DNA of 64,000 bases from Nocardia sp. BMG51109 (GCF_000526215.1 NZ_JAFQ01000004.1:2232001-2296000), one strand, 5' to 3'. Shown: positions 1 through 8,692, counted from the first letter of the stretch. A program made the numbers and translations. Notes: a model not told the origin generated them from the sequence alone.

Positions 1-589
1 CTGCGACAGCCTCATCGGCTGAATCGTTGTCCAGGACACCGCTCTTCACGACGCGGCCGGTCACCGCGTTGCGATTCGCTACGCCGACGCTCACCGGATT
101 GCCGTGGGCGGCACCGCCACTCGCCGGGCCGTCATCGGCCATCGCCGGTTCGTCGTCGGACGTACGAGGCTTCGGGGCACTGTCGTCCGAGGTAGCGGGC
201 CTCACCGGATCGTCGTCCGGCACGCTGCTATTCGCAACACGACCATCCACGAAATTCCCTTGTGCGGCAGTGCCGAGCGCCGGACTGCCGTGTGCGGCAC
301 TGCTGTGCGACAGGCCACTCTCTTCAGCACCTCCGTTCGAGGCACTCTCGACCACCGGATGCCCGTCCGCGGCGCTGCCGTGCGTCGGATCGCTGTTCGC
401 GGCACCGTCGTGCGCCGGACTGCCGTGGGCAGAACCGCCGGCCGGACTGCTGTCCGCGGCACGGGACTTCGCCCGAATGTCGTTCGCGGCCACGCGGTTC
501 GCGGGACCGTGTTCGGGCGATTTCTTGTGCGCGGCACCGTCGGCCGAATTGATATTCGGGGCATCGGTTTTCGGGGGATTGTCGGTCAC
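1..589 (-). CDS. Partial protein with long disordered N-terminus, probably the ABC transporter ATP-binding subunit
   Basis: A frame on the minus strand starts with GTG at 589 and stays open to the left edge, about 196 codons. The GTG overlaps the TGA of the preceding permease gene (GTGA), so it is probably translationally coupled as the next gene of the importer operon. The visible residues are low complexity, rich in Ala, Gly, Ser, His, Asp and Pro, with loosely repeated Ala-His-Gly-Ser-Pro units, and contain no recognisable domain. In this transporter family the gene after the second permease is normally the ATPase (DppD/DppF type), so an ATPase with an unusually long disordered extension is my guess; its catalytic part would lie outside the window. 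The opposite strand is also open here, but only as a mirror of the codon periodicity. Confidence 0.55.
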   Translation of the reverse strand, partial: MTDNPPKTDAPNINSADGAAHKKSPEHGPANRVAANDIRAKSRAADSSPAGGSAHGSPAHDGAANSDPTHGSAADGHPVVESASNGGAEESGLSHSSAAHGSPALGTAAQGNFVDGRVANSSVPDDDPVRPATSDDSAPKPRTSDDEPAMADDGPASGGAAHGNPVSVGVANRNAVTGRVVKSGVLDNDSADEAVA

Positions 590-1407
590 GGGGACTCGCT
601 TGCTCGGGCCGTGCGGGTGGCGATGGTGCGTGGGTCGGCGAGAAGGTCGTCGCACAGTAGGTTGATCCCGACGACCAGCAGCACGATCAGGCCCGCCGGC
701 AGCGCGACCGACCATGGCGCGATGGTCAGCGCGTCCTTGTTGGCGGCCACCGAGACCGCCCAGTCCGTGGACGTGGTGTCGAAGCCGAGGCCCAGGAAGT
801 TGGCGGAGGCGAGGAAGTAGACCGCCGTCGTGAAGCGCACGCCGAGGTCGGCGGCGATCGGGCGGATCATCTCGCGCGCGGCGTAGTTCCCGTACCGGTA
901 GGCCCGGCTCTCGCCCTGCATCCGCAGGGCGTCCATCACCGGGCCGTGCACGACCGACCGGGCCGCCATCCGCACGAAACGGGCGATCGGCGCCACCAGC
1001 GCGATACCGACCGCGCAGGCGATCGCCACCGCCGACCCGCGCGTGCGCAGCGCGGCCACCATGATGATCAGCAGCGACGGCAGGCACAGCAGCACATCGA
1101 TCGGCCGCATCAGCAACTCGTCGAGCCACGCCCGCGGCGCCGCGGCGGCCGCCACACCGATCAGGAACCCCACGACGTAGGCGCCGAGCACGGTCAGCGC
1201 GGCGACCAGGAGAAAAGTGCGGCCGCCCGTCAGCGCCGCGGCGAGCACGTCCCGGCCGAGGCGGTCGGTGCCGAACGGCGACCACTGCGACGACTCGAAC
1301 GGCGCCTGCCGCTGCGCCGGCGCCGAGCCCGCGACGAACGGTCCGGCGACCGCGAACAGCAGCGGCACCGCCACCAGCGTGAGATATATCCACCGCCGCC
1401 GGGTCAT
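586..1407 (-). CDS. ABC transporter permease, DppC/OppC type
   Basis: This 273-residue membrane protein is the second permease of a peptide/nickel-type ABC importer. It shows an N-terminal transmembrane segment (about residues 6-24), the family's early loop with FGTDRLGRDV (about 47-56), and further hydrophobic helices. The EAA-like cytoplasmic loop, which contacts the ATPase, lies around ALRMQGESRAYRYGNY. Its ATG overlaps the stop of the upstream permease by four bases (ATGA), and its own stop overlaps the GTG of the next frame, so the genes are tightly coupled. The family carries di/oligopeptides, nickel or metal chelates; the substrate here cannot be read from the permease and is discussed under the riboswitch. 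Confidence 0.9.
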   Translation of the reverse strand: MTRRRWIYLTLVAVPLLFAVAGPFVAGSAPAQRQAPFESSQWSPFGTDRLGRDVLAAALTGGRTFLLVAALTVLGAYVVGFLIGVAAAAAPRAWLDELLMRPIDVLLCLPSLLIIMVAALRTRGSAVAIACAVGIALVAPIARFVRMAARSVVHGPVMDALRMQGESRAYRYGNYAAREMIRPIAADLGVRFTTAVYFLASANFLGLGFDTTSTDWAVSVAANKDALTIAPWSVALPAGLIVLLVVGINLLCDDLLADPRTIATRTARASESP

Positions 1408-2372
1408 CGCGGCATGCCTTCCGCGGAGCGGGGAACCAGCCGCCGGCCGACGAGATCGATCAGCAGGTTGACCACGACGGCGACGACACCGGTGATCGAG
1501 ACGATCGCGAGGATCACCGGATCGTCGCGGTTGCCGATCGCCCCGATCAGCTCCGACGCGATACCGGGCAGCACGAATACGGCCTCGACGATGAGTACCC
1601 CGGACAGCAGCCCGTCCCCGGTCCGCCCGAGCTCCTGCAACGCCGGCCCGAGCGCATTGGGCGCGACGTGCCGCAGCAACAGCGATCCGCGGCCGACGCC
1701 GAGCCGCCGGGCCTGCGCGATATAGGGCTGGTCCAGCACGTCGACGACCCCGGCCCGCACCTGCCGCACGAGCGGGGCCGCGACCCGGGCGACCATCACG
1801 ATCAGCGGCAGGACCAGATATTCGGGCCGCGCGAGCAGTGTGTCCTGATCGGTGCCGAGAAATGTCGCCGGCAGCAGCCGCAGATTCACCGCCAGATAGG
1901 TGACCAGCAGCACCGCCAGCACGAAATCCGGCACCGAGTCGAATCCGATACTGACCGAGGTGATTACGCGATCGCGCAGCGAGCCCGGCCGCAATCCGGC
2001 GGCGAAACCGGCCGCGACCGCGATCGGCAGCAACAGCGCCAGCGCCAGCACCGCCATCAGTCCGGTGGTCAGGAACGGCTGCAGGATCAGGGCGCCGACC
2101 CGCTCGCCACTGGCGTAGGAGACGCCGAAATCCCCGGTCACCGCGCGGGCGAGCCAATCCAGGAACCGCCGCACCGGAGCCACGTCCAGCCCCAGCAGCT
2201 GCCGGGCCTCGGCACGCTGATCCGCGCCGAGCACGTTGTTGTTCTGCACGTCGGCGGCGTCGCCGGGCAGCAGCAGCGACAGCACGAACACCAGCACGAG
2301 CAGCACGAGCAGTTGCCCGACACCGATTCCGGTCCGGCGCAGCACGAACCGGCCGAACGACGGCGCGGCCAC
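1404..2372 (-). CDS. ABC transporter permease, DppB/OppB type
   Basis: This 322-residue inner-membrane protein is the first permease of the importer. It has an N-terminal helix rich in Leu and Val (about residues 17-36), the usual DppB-type periplasmic stretch, and several C-terminal transmembrane segments. A family-typical RQVRAGVVDVLDQPYIAQAR loop is visible in the middle of the protein and should dock to the ATPase. The gene begins seven bases after the methyltransferase stop and overlaps the DppC-type permease by four bases. It should form the translocation channel together with that protein. Confidence 0.9.
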   Translation of the reverse strand: MAAPSFGRFVLRRTGIGVGQLLVLLVLVFVLSLLLPGDAADVQNNNVLGADQRAEARQLLGLDVAPVRRFLDWLARAVTGDFGVSYASGERVGALILQPFLTTGLMAVLALALLLPIAVAAGFAAGLRPGSLRDRVITSVSIGFDSVPDFVLAVLLVTYLAVNLRLLPATFLGTDQDTLLARPEYLVLPLIVMVARVAAPLVRQVRAGVVDVLDQPYIAQARRLGVGRGSLLLRHVAPNALGPALQELGRTGDGLLSGVLIVEAVFVLPGIASELIGAIGNRDDPVILAIVSITGVVAVVVNLLIDLVGRRLVPRSAEGMPR

Positions 2373-2378
2373 GATCGG

Positions 2379-3143
2379 CTACCGGATCCCGACCACGATG
2401 CGGTCGTCGCCGTACTGCCAGACGAATCCGGCCTCGGCGAACCCCGCCGCGCGCGCGAACGCGACGTAGTCGTGCGCGGTGGGGCGGTCGTGCACCTTGT
2501 GCTCGAACCCGCCGTTTCGCAGCCGGACCAGTTCGGCGAGTTCGGGCGCCTGCTCGACCGCCGCCCACCATGCCGCCCAGTCCTCGGCGTCCGCCGCGCC
2601 CGTCCGGTGCGCCCGGCGCGCGGTGATCGCCCGCCCCAGGCCGTCGAGCCGGGGACTGGCCTCGCCCTCGTAGAGGTGGTCGCCGTTGACGAACACCCCA
2701 CCCGGCGCCAGCGCACGCGCGCAGGTCTCGATCATCGCGCGCAGCGGCTCGCGGTTCATCCAGTGCAGCGCCGTCGTGCTCACGAACGCGTCCGGTGCCC
2801 GCTCGAGGCCCAGTTCGCCGAACCAGTCCGCGGCGCGCAGATCGGCGAAAACCGTTCGGAAGCGCGGCGATCCGAGCACTCGATCGGCCAGCGCCAGCAG
2901 CAGCGGATCCGCGTCCACCCCGACGATGCTCACCGCGGGGAACCGGCGCAGCAGCCGCTCCGACAGAGTGCCCGGCCCGACGCCCAGGTCGACGATCAAC
3001 GGATCGGGCCGATCGAGCTGCTCCGCCAGGATGTCGCCGATCACCTCGAACCGCTGTTCGCGATCGGGCATGTAGTGCTCCTGCTGGCGATCCCAGCGGT
3101 CCAGCCAGTACCGCGCCCGGTCGGCGTCCAGGGTGCCGGTCAT
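2379..3143 (-). CDS. Class I SAM-dependent methyltransferase
   Basis: This 254-residue soluble protein has the Rossmann-type SAM-binding motif I (VDLGVGPGTLSERLL, about residues 50-64), an acidic end of strand 2 (GVDADPLLLALA) and a motif IV region (FVSTTALHWM), typical of the trans-aconitate/UbiE-like methyltransferases. The substrate cannot be deduced. Its ATG overlaps the stop of the solute-binding protein (ATGA) and it precedes the permeases, so it is built into the importer operon. That position is unusual for peptide importers. It suggests a protein that modifies the imported compound, or a carrier molecule, after uptake, but this is inference. It is not one of the corrin-ring methyltransferases that I can recognise. 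Confidence 0.85.
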   Translation of the reverse strand: MTGTLDADRARYWLDRWDRQQEHYMPDREQRFEVIGDILAEQLDRPDPLIVDLGVGPGTLSERLLRRFPAVSIVGVDADPLLLALADRVLGSPRFRTVFADLRAADWFGELGLERAPDAFVSTTALHWMNREPLRAMIETCARALAPGGVFVNGDHLYEGEASPRLDGLGRAITARRAHRTGAADAEDWAAWWAAVEQAPELAELVRLRNGGFEHKVHDRPTAHDYVAFARAAGFAEAGFVWQYGDDRIVVGIR

Positions 3144-4666
3144 CGGGCGGCCACCTTGTCGAACCGTGCCCAGTCGTGCGAATTGGGCACCGCCGCAGGG
3201 GCGTTGCGGACGGTGTCGCGCGCGGCGCTCAGCCAGTTCGTGGTGCCGAAGAACACGAATCCTCCTCTGTCATACAGTATTTCGTGCATCGTGCGGTAGA
3301 TCGCCGTGCGCCCCTCCTCCGTCGGGGTGGCCTGCGCGCGGGCATACAGCCGGTCGAACTCCGGATCGGACCACTTCGTGCGGTTCTGCGGCGATCCGGT
3401 GAGCAGCCGGGAGGCGAAATGGTTGGGGATCGACAGCGGCCCGGACTGACCCATCGTGAGCTGGCCGGTGTTCAGCGCGTCGGCGTAGTAGCTGTCCTTC
3501 GAGCCGAGCACCACGTTCACCCGGACCCCGCAGCGTGCCGCCTGGTCGGCGAAAAGCCTTGCCACCTCCACGAATCCGTAGGCGACCGGGGCGGTGAACA
3601 GGTCGAACGACAGGTCGCGGACGCCGGCCCGGCTCAGCAGCCGCCCCACCTCGTCGGGGTCGTACCCGTGTTGCGGCAGGTCGGCGTAGTACTGATAGCC
3701 CTTGCCGAACACGTCGTTGGAGACCTCGCCCTCCCCCGCCAGCCCCACCTTCACCAGCTCCGCGCGATCCATCATCCGCATCACCGCACGCCGCACGTCC
3801 GGATTGTCGAACGGCGGCCGATCGGTCTTCATGGCGAAGAAGTAGATGCCGCTGTTCGGCGTCGACTCGAGCGAAACACCGCTCCGGCCACGCAATGTCC
3901 GGGCCGAGGCCGGCGTGAGGTTGTCCGCGAAGTCGATCTGGCCGCTCTGCACGGCCGCCAGCCGGGCGTCCGATTCCGCGCTGATGATCTCGAGCCGCCG
4001 CACCGAGGGCGCCCCGTCCCAGTAGCGGTCGTTCGCCGTGGCGACGAACTGCTTTCCCGGCTCGAACGATTCGAAGACGAACGGCCCGGTGCCGACCGGA
4101 CGGGTCAGGTCGGTGGCACCGTCCTGGATGATCTTCGTCCCGTAGGCCGACAGCGCCGCCGGGAATTCGAAAGACGGCTGCCGCAGGGCGATCTCGACGG
4201 TCAGGTCGTCGACGGCCCGGCACTGCCCGAGATCGACCTGGTCGAGTGTGCTGGCGGCGATGAAAGGTCGCCGCTGCGGCGGACCGAGCACCCGGGCCAC
4301 CGTGTAGAGCACGTCCCGGGAGGTGAACTTCTTCCCGTCGTGCCATTGCGCGTCGCGCAGCGCGATCCGCCACCTCGTGCCGTCGGCGTTCGGCTCGGCC
4401 GAGGCGGCCAGCCGGGGAGTCGGCCGCATCGCCCCGTCGATCTCGAACAGTCCGTCGTAGACCGCCTTCATCCGTGCCTCGTCGATGAACAGCGTGTTCA
4501 CACCGGGATCGATGCCCTCTCCGGCACCGGATCCCTGAAAGGCGGCGGTGAACGTCTCGGTGTCACCCGCCCCCTGCCCACAGCCCACGGCCAACGCTCC
4601 CGCGGCGGCGGCACCGCCCAGCAGGAAACCGCGGCGGCTCATTCCCGGCGGCACGACACTCCGCAT
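3140..4666 (-). CDS. ABC transporter solute-binding lipoprotein, peptide/nickel family (SBP_bac_5)
   Basis: This roughly 508-residue protein is the extracytoplasmic binding component. It begins with a twin-arginine-type signal (MSRRGFLLGG, residues 9-18 of this start) followed by a lipobox ending AVGCGQ, so it is probably a Tat-exported lipoprotein. The mature part has the DppA/OppA/NikA layout: DARWHDG-like motif (LRDAQWHDGKKFTSRDVLYT), then PVGTGPF, and late family signature stretches. I chose the ATG at 4666 because GGGAG lies just upstream; an in-frame ATG at 4642 is the alternative, and the frame extends further upstream without a better start. The gene leads the operon and lies directly behind a cobalamin riboswitch, which hints at cobalt, a cobalt chelate or a corrinoid-related ligand rather than a plain peptide. 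Confidence 0.92.
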   Translation of the reverse strand: MRSVVPPGMSRRGFLLGGAAAAGALAVGCGQGAGDTETFTAAFQGSGAGEGIDPGVNTLFIDEARMKAVYDGLFEIDGAMRPTPRLAASAEPNADGTRWRIALRDAQWHDGKKFTSRDVLYTVARVLGPPQRRPFIAASTLDQVDLGQCRAVDDLTVEIALRQPSFEFPAALSAYGTKIIQDGATDLTRPVGTGPFVFESFEPGKQFVATANDRYWDGAPSVRRLEIISAESDARLAAVQSGQIDFADNLTPASARTLRGRSGVSLESTPNSGIYFFAMKTDRPPFDNPDVRRAVMRMMDRAELVKVGLAGEGEVSNDVFGKGYQYYADLPQHGYDPDEVGRLLSRAGVRDLSFDLFTAPVAYGFVEVARLFADQAARCGVRVNVVLGSKDSYYADALNTGQLTMGQSGPLSIPNHFASRLLTGSPQNRTKWSDPEFDRLYARAQATPTEEGRTAIYRTMHEILYDRGGFVFFGTTNWLSAARDTVRNAPAAVPNSHDWARFDKVAAR

Positions 4667-4779
4667 GTCCGACTCCCATCGCGTCCGGCACCCCACGCGA
4701 GAAGACATGCACAAACAAGCCGGCGGCTCACTCGGCGCATCGACCATTTCCACGTGATCGTGACCGTTCCGTAGTTGTG

Positions 4780-4885
4780 CCCGCAGGTATCTGGCTTCGG
4801 CTCATGACGAGCCTCACAGTTGCGGGACAGCCCCGGACTCACACCGGTCTTCCCCACGGGCACGCGATATCTTACGCAGGCCACG
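4780..4885 (-). promoter_or_regulatory. Cobalamin (vitamin B12) riboswitch
   Basis: Read on the minus strand, this leader carries the conserved cobalamin-aptamer elements in order: GGGAAGACCGGTG, then GAGTCCGGGGCTGTCCCGC, then CAACTGTGA, and finally the B12 box AAGCCAGATACCTGC (4783-4797). It lies about 115 bases upstream of the start of the solute-binding protein gene and in the same direction. By family knowledge, binding of adenosylcobalamin should reduce expression of the operon, either by blocking translation or by termination. I did not fold the flanking P1 stem, so the ends are approximate. Confidence 0.92.
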
Positions 4886-4992
4886 CCGCCGGATCCGAGG
4901 TGACCGTCCGCGGGTACGCCGATCGCGGTGCGCGCGTGTCGCCACGCCGTCGGAACCGTGGCACATCCGGGCGATGGCCATAGTGTTGCGCT

Positions 4993-5328
4993 ATGACTTC
5001 CGGAGACGGTTCGGTCCTGGCCACCAGACACCTCGCCGTGGGCGGCAAACCCGTGCACGTGACGATCGGCCGGCCGCACCCGGATCCGGCGGCCGACGAC
5101 CGCGAATTCACCTGCCATATCGCCATCGAGGGTATGACCGTCGCCCCGATCCGGCTGCGCAGCAACGCCGGAACGCCCGCGCGCACCGTCGCCGTGGGCA
5201 TTCGCAAGACCGCCGAGCGCCTATCGGTCAGCGTGGCCGAACTGTTGTCCGACGCACAGGTGGGGGTCGGCCCGTACGGTCGGCGCCCACCACCGGACGT
5301 TTCGCTGGGCCGGTCGTCATCCCGGTGA
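4993..5328 (+). CDS. Small conserved-looking protein of unknown function
   Basis: This 111-residue soluble protein has no signal peptide or membrane segment. It begins MTSGDGSVLATRHLAVGGKP and its middle contains an alternating polar/hydrophobic pattern suited to a small beta-rich fold (CHIAIEGMTVAPIRL). It may belong to one of the short actinobacterial DUF families, but I cannot name it with confidence. It runs divergently from the cobalamin-regulated operon and overlaps the tail of the convergent large gene by 12 bases. The GC-rich codon pattern supports coding. Confidence 0.55.
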   Translation: MTSGDGSVLATRHLAVGGKPVHVTIGRPHPDPAADDREFTCHIAIEGMTVAPIRLRSNAGTPARTVAVGIRKTAERLSVSVAELLSDAQVGVGPYGRRPPPDVSLGRSSSR

Positions 5329-8172
5329 CCGGTCGCCCTCTTTCGGCGGGCACCACGCGGAGGGCGTATGTCCCTCCGCGGTCCCGCAGAATCCGATGAT
5401 GTCGGTGTTCACATCCCCGTGGACGACCTGCAGGATGGCGACCGGCTTATCTTTCGGTACCTGCCGGGTGATCTCGCCGCCGTAGTCGATGGTGCCGCTG
5501 ACACCGTCGATCTGGCGTTGCTCCGTGGGGTATCGGTGGATGTCGGTGATCTCGCGCCAGACGGTGCCCGGCGTCGTCGGATGGCTGACCGGGCCGGTGT
5601 GCAGGTAGCTCGTCGCCCGGATCAGAACCTGCGCGGCGTCGTAGGCCAGCGCCGCGTGCCCGTCGAGTGATCGGCCGTGTTCCGGGTTCCGCTCGAACGG
5701 GAACAGCTCCTCGAGCGTCTGATAGAAGTTCAGCTCCTCACCGTTACGCTCCGTGATCGGCGGAGCGACGGCGAACGAGGCGTAGTAGAAGTTCAGCGTC
5801 CGGTTGGCCTGGCGTTTCGGCGCGGCGGCCACGTACCGGCTGACATCGTCGTCACCGATGAACACGGCCTTGCTCGAGCACGCGCCGGCCGCGTCCAGAA
5901 AGTCGCCGTAATCGGGCAGCCCGCGCCCGGCGAAGAACACGTATCCGTCGTATCCACAGGTGCTCCGCCCGGCGTCAGCAGCCCGGCCCGGTGTGAACGA
6001 CCGCGGGTCGGCGTCGAAGCCCTTGGCCGAGAACTCGATTCGCGCGTTGTCGCGCAGGTCCGAACTGTAGGTATCGGCCGAGTCGTCGGAATAGTAGATC
6101 CGTACCTTACGGGCACCCGAGGACCCTTTCGCATGATCGTCCGCGAAGGCCGCCACGACCTGGGCCTCGGTCTTGTTGGTCGGAGCCACCTGGAAATACA
6201 TGGGGCGCCCGGTGCCCAGGCTCTCCTGCGACAGGGTCGAGGCGACCATCGGCAGGCCGGCATTGCTGAGGACCTCGATCATGTCCGCGGTCGCCCGCGT
6301 GCTCAGGTCCAGCCCGACCACACCGACCAGGCGCTCGTCCCGGTCGGCCAGTTCGCCGAGTTGCCGGGCCACCGTCGCCGCCTGCAGCATGCCCTTCCCG
6401 CCGTTCGCGATCAGCACGCGCACGATCGGAGCGTCGTCCCCCTGCCTGCTCGTCAACTGCCGTTGTTGTGCGGCCGCAACGCCTTCCAGCCCCTCGCGCT
6501 CGGCCGTGAGCGAATCGGCAGTGCCGTCGGACGAGGTGAGCGCCTGCGGGTAGGCGATGGTGATGTAGGGCCGTTTCGGGAAGTCCTCGTGCAGCCGTTC
6601 GGCCGCTTCGTTCTGTGCGGCAATGGTGTTTTCGACGCTGCGGATGTGCGGATCCGACGGCTCGAACAGACTGTGCGACCCGTCGCTGATGCCGATGCAC
6701 TCGGCCCCGACCCGGTGCACCGACGACGTGAAACTCCAGCAGTGGTCGCGGTGGTACCCGACCGGAATGGTGGCCAGCCCGGCGCACAGGATCACGACGC
6801 CGGAGATGCGGACCGCGCGGTTGTAGACCAGTGGTGGCCGCACAGCCTTTCTCTCGTCGTCGGTTTGGAGATCGAAGCCGCTGAATCCGTCCGGGCCGTC
6901 GTCGGAACTCCCGGTCGCCGAGCCGGGCGCGGGGAGGGAGATCGGCAGGTACCAGGTGATCGGCTTGCGTTTGCGCCGATTCACCGACAGCTCGTTCCGC
7001 CACTCCGTATAAGCGGACGATGCGGACACGGCCGCCGTGGGCGCCGCCGGATCGGAGCTGCGGCGGCTGGGACCGAGGTGCCGGTGCCGGCCGACACCGA
7101 CGATCAACAGCGGGTCGAACAGTCCGGTCTGGTTCCGGATCTCGTTCACCAGCCAGAGCAGGCGGTCTCCCCCGCCGACCAGGGCCGCGTCGTCGAGCAG
7201 CAGCACCGGATAGGTCATCCGGCGGGTGCGGGTGATGTTCCACCACGGCAATCGGTAGCCGCGCCGCAGGTCCTCGAGAAAGGCGTTCACCAGCAGGCGG
7301 GCAACATATTCCGGGTCCTCGCCCCGCCAGCGCCCGAGCCGGTCGGCGAACCGCACGAACGTTCCCGACAGGTCCGGCGCCAGGTGTGGTTGCCGCATGA
7401 ACCACCGGTATCGGCCGGACAGCAACGGAATTCGGCCGGTCAGCGCCAAGCGGAAGATTCCGAGCGTCACGACGTACATCAGCCACAGCGGGGCCCGCCA
7501 CCGGGTCTGTTCGAGGGCGATGTCCCGGTCCGCGGTCCGCACCGCGCTCTCGATGTGCCGCATGACGCCGTACTGCCGAAACAGGCGCCGGTACCAGCGA
7601 TCACGATCCGGCTCGTCTTCGCCGGGGCCGCTGCGCATCAGCAGATACACCAGCGAGAACAGCGGAAACTGTAGCCGCCGACCGCGTTTGTCGTCGCTGA
7701 CGAGTTTGTTGCGCGCCTCCCACAGCAGGTTTCGAACGGCCTCGACGTCGGCATAGGAGAACTCGCCACGTCGCGGTTCGTCCCAGGGCACCCCCTCGAA
7801 ACCTCCTGTGCCCGACTGCTTGTCACCGTCGGTACTCGATCGCTCGGCCCGGCTCCGCACGTGCGCATACGGTGGGCGCGCATCGGCGGGCGTCGCACCC
7901 TTCAAGAAGCCCGCGATGTTTCCGGTCACCAGGGCACTCAGGTCGTTGTCGCCCTCGGTCGCCGAATCATTCTCGGGCGTAACGAGATAGACCATGGGCA
8001 GGCCGCGCAGTTCCGACCGCCCGTCCTTGGAATACGCACCGCCCCACCGCAGATCGCCGGTCAGTTTGCGCGGCCAGTCGCTGTACCGCGGGCGCTGATA
8101 CAGCGCGCCGATCAACCGATAGACACGGCCTGCACCCGGGAAATTGGGGACCTTGTCCCCCGGTCTGTCCAT
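5317..8172 (-). CDS. Large membrane protein with C-terminal periplasmic-binding-protein-like domain
   Basis: From the ATG at 8172 this is a 951-residue protein; an upstream in-frame start at 8250 would add 26 residues. I prefer 8172 because GGGGAG precedes it. The first roughly 450 residues look cytosolic, with a hydrophobic segment near 227-250 (LWLMYVVTLGIFRLAL) and a Walker-B-like strand near 322-330 (PVLLLDDAAL); I see no P-loop. A clear transmembrane helix lies near 453-474 (VVILCAGLATIPVGY). After it comes a region resembling type 1 periplasmic binding (branched-chain amino-acid receptor) folds, with GVVGLDLSTRATADMIEVL and a Cys-rich surface. The most likely role is a one-protein sensor or receptor, not a transport subunit, as no permease or ATPase genes adjoin it. 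The ligand and function are unknown. Confidence 0.7.
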   Translation of the reverse strand: MDRPGDKVPNFPGAGRVYRLIGALYQRPRYSDWPRKLTGDLRWGGAYSKDGRSELRGLPMVYLVTPENDSATEGDNDLSALVTGNIAGFLKGATPADARPPYAHVRSRAERSSTDGDKQSGTGGFEGVPWDEPRRGEFSYADVEAVRNLLWEARNKLVSDDKRGRRLQFPLFSLVYLLMRSGPGEDEPDRDRWYRRLFRQYGVMRHIESAVRTADRDIALEQTRWRAPLWLMYVVTLGIFRLALTGRIPLLSGRYRWFMRQPHLAPDLSGTFVRFADRLGRWRGEDPEYVARLLVNAFLEDLRRGYRLPWWNITRTRRMTYPVLLLDDAALVGGGDRLLWLVNEIRNQTGLFDPLLIVGVGRHRHLGPSRRSSDPAAPTAAVSASSAYTEWRNELSVNRRKRKPITWYLPISLPAPGSATGSSDDGPDGFSGFDLQTDDERKAVRPPLVYNRAVRISGVVILCAGLATIPVGYHRDHCWSFTSSVHRVGAECIGISDGSHSLFEPSDPHIRSVENTIAAQNEAAERLHEDFPKRPYITIAYPQALTSSDGTADSLTAEREGLEGVAAAQQRQLTSRQGDDAPIVRVLIANGGKGMLQAATVARQLGELADRDERLVGVVGLDLSTRATADMIEVLSNAGLPMVASTLSQESLGTGRPMYFQVAPTNKTEAQVVAAFADDHAKGSSGARKVRIYYSDDSADTYSSDLRDNARIEFSAKGFDADPRSFTPGRAADAGRSTCGYDGYVFFAGRGLPDYGDFLDAAGACSSKAVFIGDDDVSRYVAAAPKRQANRTLNFYYASFAVAPPITERNGEELNFYQTLEELFPFERNPEHGRSLDGHAALAYDAAQVLIRATSYLHTGPVSHPTTPGTVWREITDIHRYPTEQRQIDGVSGTIDYGGEITRQVPKDKPVAILQVVHGDVNTDIIGFCGTAEGHTPSAWCPPKEGDRSPG

Positions 8173-8361
8173 TGCCGTGTTTCTCCCCACTCGCGCTCGA
8201 TCCGCATGCGCGCCGCACGACACGACGCTGCCCCCGGAACCCTCCGCCATCGTGGCACATGCCCGTGGGCCCGGTCCCGATACGCGCGGTATTCCCAGGT
8301 CGGTGCCGTCGGGCGAACCCGGTGAGCAGCGTCATGATGCCGAGCGCCGGACCGCGGCGTA

Positions 8362-8381
8362 ATTTCGTTTATAAGCGAAAT
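8362..8381. promoter_or_regulatory. Palindromic operator upstream of ArsR-family gene
   Basis: ATTTCGTTTATAAGCGAAAT is a 20-base inverted repeat with one mismatched pair. It lies 17 bases before the ATG of the ArsR-family gene and is AT-rich against GC-rich surroundings. Its length, symmetry and position fit an autoregulatory ArsR/SmtB operator that may also overlap the promoter. Confidence 0.75.
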
Positions 8382-8398
8382 AACGAACGGCGGTGGTG

Positions 8399-8692
8399 AT
8401 GCTCGACGAGTGCAAGGCGCTGGCGAACGAGACTCGGCTGCACATCCTGGAATGGCTCAAGGACCCGGAAGCGAATTTCCCGGGGCGGGCCGGGGACGCC
8501 GCGGAGTTCGGCGTCTGCGTCGGGCTCATCCAGCAGAGGGCGGGGACCTCGGCCTCGACGATCTCGGCGCATCTGGCGGTCCTGCAGCGCGCCGGATTCC
8601 TGCGCGCCACCCGGCGCGGGCAGTGGACCTACTACCGCCGCGACGACGCCCGCATCCGCGCCTTCACCGAACAACTCCACCGTGCCCTCTGA
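8399..8692 (+). CDS. ArsR/SmtB-family transcriptional regulator
   Basis: This 97-residue winged-helix repressor begins [20 protein letters not shown], the typical ArsR helix 1-2 region, and continues with the recognition helix [19 protein letters not shown] and a beta-wing ([11 protein letters not shown]). I see one or two cysteines (Cys5 and a Cys in GVCVGLI), but no full known metal site, so the effector may not be a metal. Two in-frame GTG codons precede the ATG (8393, 8396). A strong palindrome sits directly upstream. The luciferase-like oxidoreductase gene follows 85 bases downstream and is probably under its control. Confidence 0.88.
   Translation: MLDECKALANETRLHILEWLKDPEANFPGRAGDAAEFGVCVGLIQQRAGTSASTISAHLAVLQRAGFLRATRRGQWTYYRRDDARIRAFTEQLHRAL

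Noticed and set aside
27..820. Long plus-strand open frames at the left edge
   Set aside because: They mirror the codon periodicity of the minus-strand frame that continues the importer operon; they lack ribosome-binding sites and have shuffled-looking composition.
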